Source: Myxacorys almedinensis A
Lineage (GTDB): Bacteria > Cyanobacteriota > Cyanobacteriia > Leptolyngbyales > Leptolyngbyaceae
Length of the DNA: 64,000 bases
Direction: 5' to 3'
Assembly: GCF_010091945.1 (NCBI RefSeq)
Contig: NZ_WVIE01000022.1
Coordinates: 1 to 64,000 of the forward strand
A model generated the notes under the pieces. It was not told the origin of the DNA and searched no databases. It saw only the letters and a list, made by a program, of their open reading frames with translations. Of this stretch, positions 46,830 through 54,258 are shown in pieces; the stretch's first letter is position 1, and each line of letters begins with the position of its first letter. Made by a program: the position numbers and the translations under genes.

Positions 46830-47443
46830 ATTCCGACGCAGGCTCAGCCGCCTCTAAATCAGACCTTGTACTTTGCTAGGGATTAGACCTAGGGTTTATA
46901 CCGATGTAGGATGTACACCCATAAAGAATGACGCTGACAAACTCAAAGCTTTAGCTTGCCCCTCTTTGAGCCGCCAGCCAGAAAAATAAGCTCCACCTTT
47001 CTATCGGGTAAGCCATCCCAACTGATTGGAGTTCGCGTTTCAGTTTCGATTCACAATACTTCATTAAGTTGATTTCAAGCAGTGGCGCAACAGAGAACGA
47101 GCTAGATTTTCTCAACCGTCTACTAACCATTGTTCTAACGTAGCCTCTAGTGTTGTCAACCAAAGTAGAGCTACTAGCTAGATTGTCAACGTTGAGTTGA
47201 TGGGTGGACGGTTCTGATTACTAGCCTTTCCCTCTCTCCTCCTAGTCCCCATTTCAATCTTGACAGACCACTAGTGTGGCAAGTTAACTGCCTCTCCAAG
47301 CCCAACCCTGCCCCACCTTAGCAACGGCTGCTTTCATTTATTTGATATGATTCATCCTACATGCTGCTTGCGCTCACAAAAAAGCTAGAGCCAAGCCACT
47401 GATCGCTGCATTACCATCTTCATCACTTTAACGATTAGTATCC
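46830..47443. other. 614-bp spacer with the right inverted repeat
   Basis: Contains ~320 bp with no clear gene, then the right repeat copy, then ~165 bp leading to the DUF554 gene. Track ORF 46951-47163 (minus, 70 aa) reads partly protein-like but overlaps the repeat and matches nothing I recognise. It could be a decayed gene of the same unit. Confidence 0.5.
47150..47278 (-). repeat. right copy of the inverted repeat flanking the GNAT gene
   Basis: Read on the minus strand: CTAGTGGTCTGTCAAGATTGAAATGGGGACTAGGAGG ... CCACCCATCAACTCAACGTTGACAATCTAG ... GTTGACAA. The blocks CTGTCAAG, GGACTAGGAGG, CCACCCATC and ACTCAACGTTGACA occur in the same order as in the left copy. No obvious target-site duplication is visible outside the pair. 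Confidence 0.75.
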
Positions 47444-48220
47444 ATGCCCTTACTTCCCCTATGGCTGATCTACCCCGCCACACTAAGCCTATGGGACAAA
47501 ACAAGTGGAACCTGGATTAATCTCATCACCGTCCTCTTAGGAAGCCTTCTAGGGCTGCTCCTGCAAGATGCCTTGCCTCGGAGAATGCAGCGCATCATTA
47601 CCCAAGGTTTAGGGCTGCTTACCACCTTCTTAGGCGTCACCATGGCTGAAAGTTTGCTCAAGGTGCCAGCCGCACATATTGATGGAATCATTCTTGGATT
47701 AATTGCGATCGTAGTAGGCGGAGTGCTGGGCGAATGGTGGCAAATCGAAACCCATTTACGCACCTTGGGCAACTGGCTACAGCACCGGGTTAAGGGAGGC
47801 GGTAATTTCACCGAAGGATTTGTAGCAGCCAGTCTTTTATTTTGTGTGGGGCCAATGACCATTCTTGGCAGCCTCAACAATGGCTTAGCCGGTAATAACA
47901 CGGTGCTCTCGATCAAATCAGCAATGGACGGCTTTGCTGCGATCGCGCTGAGCAGCAGTTATGGCATCGGCGTTGCCTTCTCTAGTGCCATTGTTTTGCT
48001 CTACCAAGGCGGGCTATCGTTAGCGGCTGGGTTCTTTGCCCAGTCATTACCTGACCCTGCCACCGCACCTCCCATACTGCTCACCTCTGGCGTTGGCGGA
48101 CTGATGATCATCGGCTTAGGCTTAAATCTTCTCGAAGTCGCTCAGCTTAGTATTGCCTCCTTCTTACCTGCATTGATCTTTGCGCCGTTGCTGTATGCGT
48201 TGTTGCAACAGTTCACCTGA
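47444..48220 (+). CDS. DUF554 integral membrane protein
   Basis: A 258-residue protein with about seven hydrophobic segments. DUF554 features are visible: TWINLITVLLGSLLGLLL near the start, GVTMAESLL, GLIAIVVGGVLGEWWQIE, TEGFVAASLLFCVGPMTILGSLNNGLAGN and SKSAMDGFAAIALSSSYGIGVAFS-like text (IKSAMDGFAAIALSSSYGIGVAFS). It is probably a transporter, but no substrate has been established to my knowledge. The true start may lie a few residues inside the predicted one. Confidence 0.9.
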   Translation: MPLLPLWLIYPATLSLWDKTSGTWINLITVLLGSLLGLLLQDALPRRMQRIITQGLGLLTTFLGVTMAESLLKVPAAHIDGIILGLIAIVVGGVLGEWWQIETHLRTLGNWLQHRVKGGGNFTEGFVAASLLFCVGPMTILGSLNNGLAGNNTVLSIKSAMDGFAAIALSSSYGIGVAFSSAIVLLYQGGLSLAAGFFAQSLPDPATAPPILLTSGVGGLMIIGLGLNLLEVAQLSIASFLPALIFAPLLYALLQQFT

Positions 48221-48638
48221 TCACAACCGCCAACCCATCGGGAATAAGCAGAGCGATCAGCGCCGCGATCATCTGCTAAGAACTAGTAACATGCACCAAA
48301 CTCTGACTTGCCAACACCAACGTCAAAGCAATCACAACGTCAATATAGACAAATCAAACATAAATTTATTAAATTTTGGTGCTAAATTAGAAAATGTCTC
48401 TATAATGACAGCGACAGCGATAACAGCGATGCGATTTGCGTCAAAAATTTCGTAGAATCGCGAACCACTCTTGAGAGCAGAAATTCAACAATCGATCTCA
48501 GCGAGTAACGCAAGGTTTGCAGTCTGTTTACATCTGCAACTACCCCATGAGGGGAACTGCAACACAACCATAAAGCCCTTTACTAGGGCGCAGATCAAGC
48601 AAAGTTGTCAACTTTACCCAGAAACAAGGAACAGAACC
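48221..48638. promoter_or_regulatory. 418-bp upstream region of the Lys/Ala/Pro-tailed protein gene
   Basis: AT-rich from 48290 to 48480, then a segment with a CCCC-ATGA-GGGG hairpin (48526-48563) and a possible long leader to the ATG at 48639. The track extends the downstream ORF to 48471, but those residues do not look coding. No second copy of the hairpin occurs, so this is not a CRISPR array. Confidence 0.45.
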
Positions 48639-49184
48639 ATGGCAGCAACAAAACGTCGATCACCCACATCAACGCTAGTTTCCAAGAACGCAATCACCCA
48701 GGCATCCAGTTCGTTGCAAGACCTGCCCGAAAAACCAAAAGAAATTTGGTCATTGAGAGAAGCCATCAACTTGCTCAAAGATCAGATCACCGTGGCACTC
48801 GATCGAGGGTACAGCTACACCGAAGTTTCGCAAATGCTATCGAAAACGGGTGTGGAAATCAGCCCATCAACGCTGAAATACTATCTGTCTTCTGCTCGTA
48901 AAGAAGACGGTGGAGGCAAAACCAAGACTCGTAGACGCCGCAGAACCCTAAATCTGCCTGCAGAAGCGTTGCAAAACGGAATGTCGGACGCCGCGATGGA
49001 AAAAGCGCCCGCCAAGGCGAAAACGGCTGATGATGCAAAAGCCCCTGCCACCAAAACAGCCGCCAAAAAGCCTGCCGCCGCCAAAGCCCCTGCCACCAAA
49101 ACAGCCGCCAAAAAGCCTGCCGTCGCCAAAGCCCCTGCCACCAAAACAGCCGCCAGCAGAACCCGCAAAAAAACGGCAGGCTAA
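48639..49184 (+). CDS. putative DNA-binding protein with histone-H1-like Lys/Ala/Pro tail
   Basis: From ATG 48639 (AAGGA 8 bases upstream) the protein has 181 residues. The N-terminal half (about 35-90) looks like a helix-turn-helix module: SLREAINLLKDQITVALDRGYSYTEVSQMLSKTGVEISPSTLKYYLSSARK. A basic patch KTKTRRRRR follows, then a tail of repeated KAPATKTAAKKPAA units (three 45-bp DNA repeats within about 49035-49160) ending RTRKKTAG. Such tails bind DNA non-specifically in histone H1 and in bacterial HctB/AlgP-like proteins. The combination suggests a sequence-reading head on a DNA-coating tail. Function unknown to me; it is not adjacent to related genes. Confidence 0.8.
   Translation: MAATKRRSPTSTLVSKNAITQASSSLQDLPEKPKEIWSLREAINLLKDQITVALDRGYSYTEVSQMLSKTGVEISPSTLKYYLSSARKEDGGGKTKTRRRRRTLNLPAEALQNGMSDAAMEKAPAKAKTADDAKAPATKTAAKKPAAAKAPATKTAAKKPAVAKAPATKTAASRTRKKTAG
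49035..49160 (+). repeat. 45-bp coding tandem repeats (KAPATKTAAKKPAA units)
   Basis: Near-identical units GCCCCTGCCACCAAAACAGC... occur three times in frame, with the last unit truncated before the stop-proximal RTRKKTAG. Nearly uniform codons show recent expansion by slippage or unequal exchange, so copy number may vary among strains. Confidence 0.85.
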
Positions 49185-49368
49185 TCGCGTTTACCATGTC
49201 AGCCAAACAGGGCGCTTCTCTTTACTGATGGGTCGCTTTACTTTTACTAAGGGGTGATTGAATGGGTCAAGAGCAGGGGCAAAGAGTCGCTCTTGATAGC
49301 AGCGCCGTGCAAGGTGCGCCTCCATTTACGGTATGGTGTGAAGGGTCGCTACATCTGGGTGATTCGCT

Positions 49369-50697
49369 ATGCAAAACCTTGCACAATTTTCACTGCCAGA
49401 AAGTTTAGAGGCTTTTTGGATGCCTTTTACAGCTAATCGCCAGTTTAAGGCAAAGCCTCGGCTCATGGCATCGGCTCAAGATATGCACTACACCACGGTA
49501 GACGGTCGGCAGGTGCTAGACGGAACCGCAGGGCTATGGTGCGTCAATGCTGGGCACTGCCGCGACAAGATTGCTCATGCGATCGCGCAGCAGGCAGCTA
49601 CGCTGGATTTTGCTCCGACTTTTCAGATGGGGCATCCCGGTCCGTTTGTGCTGGCAGAACGGTTAGCGCAAATGCTACCAGGAGATCTCAATCATGTGTT
49701 TTTCACCAATTCTGGCTCTGAGTCGGTAGATACAGCGCTAAAGGTGGCGTTGGCTTATCACCGGGTTCGAGGAGACGCTAGCCGCACTCGGTTAATTGGG
49801 CGAGAGCGGGGCTACCATGGCGTCGGATTTGGGGGCATCTCGGTGGGGGGAATTGCGCCCAATCGTAAGTTTTTTGGCAGCCTGTTGCCCGGAGTTGATC
49901 ATCTACCTCATACTCATAATTTAGAGCACAATGCCTTTAGCAAAGGGCAGCCTCGGTGGGGCGAGCACCTAGCAGACGAGTTAGAGCGCATCGTAACGCT
50001 GCATGACCCATCTACGATCGCAGCCCTGATTGTTGAACCTGTTGCTGGTTCAACGGGCGTACTCATTCCACCCGTAGGATATCTAGAGCGGCTGCGATCG
50101 CTCTGTACAAAATACGGCATTCTTTTGATCTTCGACGAAGTGATCACCGGATTTGGACGCTTGGGGAAGGCGTTTGCCACAGACTATTTTGGCGTCATGC
50201 CTGATTTAGTAGCCGTGGCAAAAGGCATTACCAATGCTGCCGTGCCGATGGGAGCCGTGATTGCCCGAAACGGCATTTACGACGCCTTTATGCAAGGTTC
50301 AGACCAAGCGATCGAGCTATTTCATGGCTACACCTATTCAGGGCATCCGTTGGCGTGTGCAGCCGCCATGGCGACGCTGGATATTTACGAAGAGGAAGGG
50401 TTGTTTGAGCGGGCAAATGGGTTAGCACCTTATTGGCAAGAAGCGGTGCATTCGTTAGCGGAATTGTCCTCTGTGATTGATGTTCGCAATTTAGGATTGG
50501 TGGCCGGAATTGAGTTGGAACCGCTGCCAGGAAAGCCGTCTGTCCGGGCTTATGAGTGTATGGTGCGGTGTTTTGAGCAAGGACTATTGATTCGGACAAC
50601 GGGGGATATTATTGCGTTGTCGCCGCCGTTGATTTTAGAAAAGCATCACATTGATCAGATGGTTGATCTGTTGGGCAGCGTGTTGAAACACGGATAA
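49369..50697 (+). CDS. class III aminotransferase (omega-amino acid:pyruvate type)
   Basis: PLP enzyme of 442 residues that moves an amino group from an omega-amino acid such as beta-alanine to pyruvate. Motifs: DGTAGLWCVNAGH, FTNSGSESVDTALKVALAYH, RERGYHGVGFGG, LIFDEVITGFGRLG (PLP-contact Asp), and the Schiff-base Lys in AVAKGITNAAVPMGAV. FHGYTYSGHPLACAA is typical of beta-alanine:pyruvate transaminases. Substrate cannot be fixed from sequence. No operon partner is apparent. Confidence 0.92.
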   Translation: MQNLAQFSLPESLEAFWMPFTANRQFKAKPRLMASAQDMHYTTVDGRQVLDGTAGLWCVNAGHCRDKIAHAIAQQAATLDFAPTFQMGHPGPFVLAERLAQMLPGDLNHVFFTNSGSESVDTALKVALAYHRVRGDASRTRLIGRERGYHGVGFGGISVGGIAPNRKFFGSLLPGVDHLPHTHNLEHNAFSKGQPRWGEHLADELERIVTLHDPSTIAALIVEPVAGSTGVLIPPVGYLERLRSLCTKYGILLIFDEVITGFGRLGKAFATDYFGVMPDLVAVAKGITNAAVPMGAVIARNGIYDAFMQGSDQAIELFHGYTYSGHPLACAAAMATLDIYEEEGLFERANGLAPYWQEAVHSLAELSSVIDVRNLGLVAGIELEPLPGKPSVRAYECMVRCFEQGLLIRTTGDIIALSPPLILEKHHIDQMVDLLGSVLKHG

Positions 50698-50756
50698 GCT
50701 TGCGAGGCTGCCAGGGTTGCGATCGTGGCTCGATGTTTTGAAGACGATCCGCCCAA

Positions 50757-52388
50757 TCATTGAGCAGAAACTAACGGCAGTTTTACGGTAAACGTTGTTC
50801 CTTTTCCTTCCCCGTCGCTTTTAACCTGCACTGTCCCACCGTGGAGTTCGACTAATTGATGCACGATCGCGAGTCCCAATCCCAATCCTTTTCCCATTCC
50901 AACTTCTGCGTCCTCAGATTGCCGGAAGCGATCAAACACATGAGGCAAAAACTTAGGGCTAATCCCAATTCCAGTATCGCTGACCATAATTTGTGCCATC
51001 GATTCTTCCGTTAGTGCTGAGACGTCCACCGTCACCTGCCCACCATTAGGCGTAAATTTAACAGCGTTAGTCAGCAGATTTAGCACAACCTGCTGAAGTC
51101 GGCTCGGATCGCCAGCTACACGCACAGGTGAGGGAGCCGTTTTGTCGGAGTTTTGCGGTGCGCTAATCGCGGCAATTTGGATCTGCTTTTGTTCAGCAGA
51201 AAACCGAACGGCATCAACAGCGGTCTCAATCGTAGAGTGTAAATTTACTACAACCCTCGCCAAATGCAGCTTGCCGCGAATGATACGAGAAACATCTAAC
51301 AAGTCTTCGATCAAGCGAGACTGAGCCTTGGCGTTGCGTTCGATGGTTTCAAGCGCGCGATCGCTAGCAGTGAGATCTAGATTGCGCGTACGCAGCAGAT
51401 TTGCCCATCCTAAAATGGCATTGAGCGGCGATCTCAACTCATGGGTCACCACAGCCAGAAACTCATCTTTGCTATGATTTTCAATCTCAGCTTCTTCGCG
51501 AGCCGCTTGCTCTTGCTTCAAGAGTTGCGTCCGTTCTCTTACATATTGTCTCAGCCGTTGTTCAATTTGTTTGCGATCCGTAATATCTTGTGTAATTCCT
51601 ACCAATCGCGTTGGTTGCCCTGTTTCGTCATATTCAACCCGCCCTTTGCAGTGCAACCAGCGAACCTCACCAGAGGGAGTAACCAGACGATAGCGGCTGC
51701 TCAACTGCGATTCCTTCGGAACTACGCCTTGCACCAATCGCGTCTCTATTGCCTGATTAAATCGCTGCACAACCAAGTCGCGATCGCTAGGATGAATGCA
51801 CTCAAGCCAGCCTTCAAACGTCTTGGTAAACGCTTCGGGTGATAGACCTAACACAGCCGCAACATTTTCTGACCAAGATAACTCTCCTGACTTTAAGTTC
51901 CATTCCCACGCGCCCACATGGGCAGACTCAAGGGCAAGCCGTAAACGATCTTCAGTACTTTTTAGAGCAAACTGGCTATGGGAAAATTGCTGTCGCAGGT
52001 GCCCAACTTGAAGGGCGCTCAGCATCGCCAAACGAAGTTGCTCTGGCGTCATGCTTTCTAGAGCTAAATAGTTTTGTGCGCCTGCTTTAATCGCCTTTAC
52101 AGCGAGAGACTCATCCCCGTGAGAGGCAACCACAATAATAGGTGGGAGATCGACGCCGCATTGAGCTTTTAGATCTGCCAAAAATTGCAGCCCGTTTTGG
52201 TCAGGTAGCGAAACATTAAGCAACACAACATCGGGTAGCATATGCTGACAGTGTGCTAACCCATCTTGAGCAGAAACCGCTTCATAAATTGAGTAGTCTT
52301 GCTCTAGGTCGTCTAGCAAAAAACGTCGATAAATCTGTTGGTTTTCACGACTACTATCAACAGTTAGAACAGTAAATTGCTGAGTCAT
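50757..52388 (-). CDS. hybrid histidine kinase: degenerate receiver + PAS + HisKA/HATPase
   Basis: Domain order in 543 residues: receiver-like (1-120), coiled-coil and PAS/PAC (about 145-275, LALESAHVGAWEWNLKSGELSWS ... GITQDITDRK), HisKA with phospho-His H316 (VVTHELRSPLNAILGWANLL), and HATPase (N box VVLNLLTNAVKFTPNGG, G1 DTGIGIS, G2 GKGLGLGLAI). The receiver has Asn (N58, AAT codon in LLNVSLPDQNG) at the phospho-acceptor Asp position. The usual late Lys also seems replaced (GAQNYLALESMTPEQL). So the kinase core looks intact but its own receiver should not be phosphorylatable. No cognate regulator is adjacent. Confidence 0.93.
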   Translation of the reverse strand: MTQQFTVLTVDSSRENQQIYRRFLLDDLEQDYSIYEAVSAQDGLAHCQHMLPDVVLLNVSLPDQNGLQFLADLKAQCGVDLPPIIVVASHGDESLAVKAIKAGAQNYLALESMTPEQLRLAMLSALQVGHLRQQFSHSQFALKSTEDRLRLALESAHVGAWEWNLKSGELSWSENVAAVLGLSPEAFTKTFEGWLECIHPSDRDLVVQRFNQAIETRLVQGVVPKESQLSSRYRLVTPSGEVRWLHCKGRVEYDETGQPTRLVGITQDITDRKQIEQRLRQYVRERTQLLKQEQAAREEAEIENHSKDEFLAVVTHELRSPLNAILGWANLLRTRNLDLTASDRALETIERNAKAQSRLIEDLLDVSRIIRGKLHLARVVVNLHSTIETAVDAVRFSAEQKQIQIAAISAPQNSDKTAPSPVRVAGDPSRLQQVVLNLLTNAVKFTPNGGQVTVDVSALTEESMAQIMVSDTGIGISPKFLPHVFDRFRQSEDAEVGMGKGLGLGLAIVHQLVELHGGTVQVKSDGEGKGTTFTVKLPLVSAQ

Positions 52389-52849
52389 GGTTCTTTATAT
52401 AGAGACTATGCTCTAGCCGCAAAGTATGTTTTATGGGTTCTGAATCTCAGATCTTCAGCAATTGACAGACAGAGCCAACTCGTCAAATCTAACGTTGCTG
52501 TCTCAAAAATATCAGAATATACCCCATTAGGTACAAGATATTACATTGAAAGTTATAACGGTAAGTAAAACGCCAGACATACGCTATTTTTGTCGTATAA
52601 AACACAGTTAAAAATACATTGTTAAAAACGAAAATCGCGCTTATAAACTATACGTACTAGTTTAAAGAAGTCTAGGCTTCTGGTTTAACCACTTTACTAG
52701 TTTAAGCGAATGACAAACTATTGAGTTTTTTCACAGAATATTGGTTTCTATATCAATCCCCATCTAGACGCAGGACGAGAGATTATACTGTTTGCAAAAT
52801 ACAGTCTTTCTATAAATTACATAGTACAGAAATTACATAGTACAAAAAA
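52389..52849. other. 461-bp AT-rich spacer between ackA and the histidine kinase
   Basis: Lies upstream of the kinase gene and downstream of ackA. It includes short direct repeats ATTACATAGTACA near 52816-52845. No ORF with recognisable sequence and no clear terminator were found. Confidence 0.4.
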
Positions 52850-54070
52850 TCACACCGTACAAATCCGTTGGGTTTCTTGGGCGATCGCCCAATCTTCTTC
52901 AGTATGAATGACCAGAACTCGCACCGTTGAATCTGGAGTTGCAATGTCTTGATTTATTGGATGATTTTCATTTATTTCCGCATCTATTTTCAATCCTAAA
53001 AAACGAAAGGCTTCGCAGGTGCGCGATCGCACCTCAGCATTATTTTCTCCAACTCCTGCTGTGAATACTAATGTATCAATCCCACGTAGCGTTGCCATCA
53101 TTGCACCGATTCCAGCTTGCAAGCGGTGAATGTATATTTCAAATGCTAACGCTGCTTCTGAACTGTTTTCATTTGCGATCGCAGCTTGAATCTGGCGCAT
53201 ATCCGACGAAAGACCCGAAACGCCCTTTAGCCCAGAGTTTTTGTTTAAAAGATGATCCAGGTCATCGACTGAGTATTGTTCTTCCCGCATCAGATGGATC
53301 AAAATTCCAGGATCAATAGAGCCAGATCGGCTGCCCATCATCAAGCCGTCGAGCGGTGTAAAGCCCATGGTTGTATCAATACTCCGCCCATTTTGAATGG
53401 CAGCTAGAGAACACCCATTGCCCAAGTGACAGGTAATCAGTTTTAATTCTGTTAACGCTCGGTTTAGGAGGTGCGCGGCTCGATTTGCACAATATTCGTG
53501 ACTGATCCCGTGAAATCCATATTTCCGAATGCCCTGCTCAAACCATTTGTAGGGGATCGGATAAACCGCGCTGGGCAAGGGCAATTGAGCGTGAAAGGCG
53601 GTGTCAAACACTGCAACTTGGGGAACGACGGTTCCTAACCGATGCTCGATCGCTGCAATTCCTTCTAGATTGGCAGGGTTGTGAGCGGGTGCAAAAGTTG
53701 AAAGACGTGCGATCGCAGCTTTCACTTCTGGCGTAATCACGACGCTTTCTCGATACTCCTGCCCACCATGCACAACACGATGACCCACCGCCTCAATTTC
53801 GGATAGATCCTCAAGAACCTGAGTTTCACCGCTTGTTAAAGTGTTGAACATCGCCGCGATCGCAGACTCGCGATCGCGGGCTGAGAGTTCTTCGCGGTGC
53901 GTTTTTCCTCTACTGGTTTTCACGTCAATTTCAGCCATGCCTTCGCGGTGAGTCCAGTCAATTTTCGCCTCCCAAAGCGGCTGTAGAGGCTGATCTGACT
54001 GGCGTTCGGCAAGGTCATAAAAGGCGCTTTTTTGGCTGCTTGAGCCTGCATTGAGCACTAAGATTTTCAT
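52850..54070 (-). CDS. ackA: acetate kinase
   Basis: Converts acetyl-phosphate and ADP to acetate and ATP. The 406-residue ASKHA-fold protein shows MKILVLNAGSSSQKSAFYDL, HRVVHGG, VAVFDTAFHAQLP, YGFHGISHEYC, CHLGNGCSLAAIQNGRSIDTTMGFTPLDGLMMGSRSGSIDP and FTAGVGENNAEVR. It lies 188 bp after the phosphoketolase gene on the same strand, so the pair forms the acetyl-phosphate branch. Phosphotransacetylase is not in the window. Confidence 0.97.
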   Translation of the reverse strand: MKILVLNAGSSSQKSAFYDLAERQSDQPLQPLWEAKIDWTHREGMAEIDVKTSRGKTHREELSARDRESAIAAMFNTLTSGETQVLEDLSEIEAVGHRVVHGGQEYRESVVITPEVKAAIARLSTFAPAHNPANLEGIAAIEHRLGTVVPQVAVFDTAFHAQLPLPSAVYPIPYKWFEQGIRKYGFHGISHEYCANRAAHLLNRALTELKLITCHLGNGCSLAAIQNGRSIDTTMGFTPLDGLMMGSRSGSIDPGILIHLMREEQYSVDDLDHLLNKNSGLKGVSGLSSDMRQIQAAIANENSSEAALAFEIYIHRLQAGIGAMMATLRGIDTLVFTAGVGENNAEVRSRTCEAFRFLGLKIDAEINENHPINQDIATPDSTVRVLVIHTEEDWAIAQETQRICTV

Positions 54071-54258
54071 AGCTCTACGTCCTTGGCAGATGGTTCCAGC
54101 AAATTTTGAAAGTCTTAACTAAGGTTCGTCCTTGGCAGCAGATTCGGTAGATGAGGTTTCAGTATGTTTTCGGCAGCAATTGGTTGGCAATCGATCGGTT
54201 CTAACATCATCTGGTTCATCTAGTTTCCCATCCGCTGCCAATGCATCAGCCCTGCCAA

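Noticed and set aside
46951-47163. 70-aa minus-strand ORF near the right inverted repeat
   Set aside because: Overlaps the repeat and matches no transposase or known protein; at most a decayed fragment.
48526-48563. CRISPR array
   Set aside because: Only a single repeat-like sequence occurs, with no second copy, spacer or cas gene, so it is kept only as a finding.
49369-50697. Beta-alanine transaminase as part of the uracil degradation pathway
   Set aside because: The URC route is not thought to yield beta-alanine, and the gene is 46 kb from the operon.
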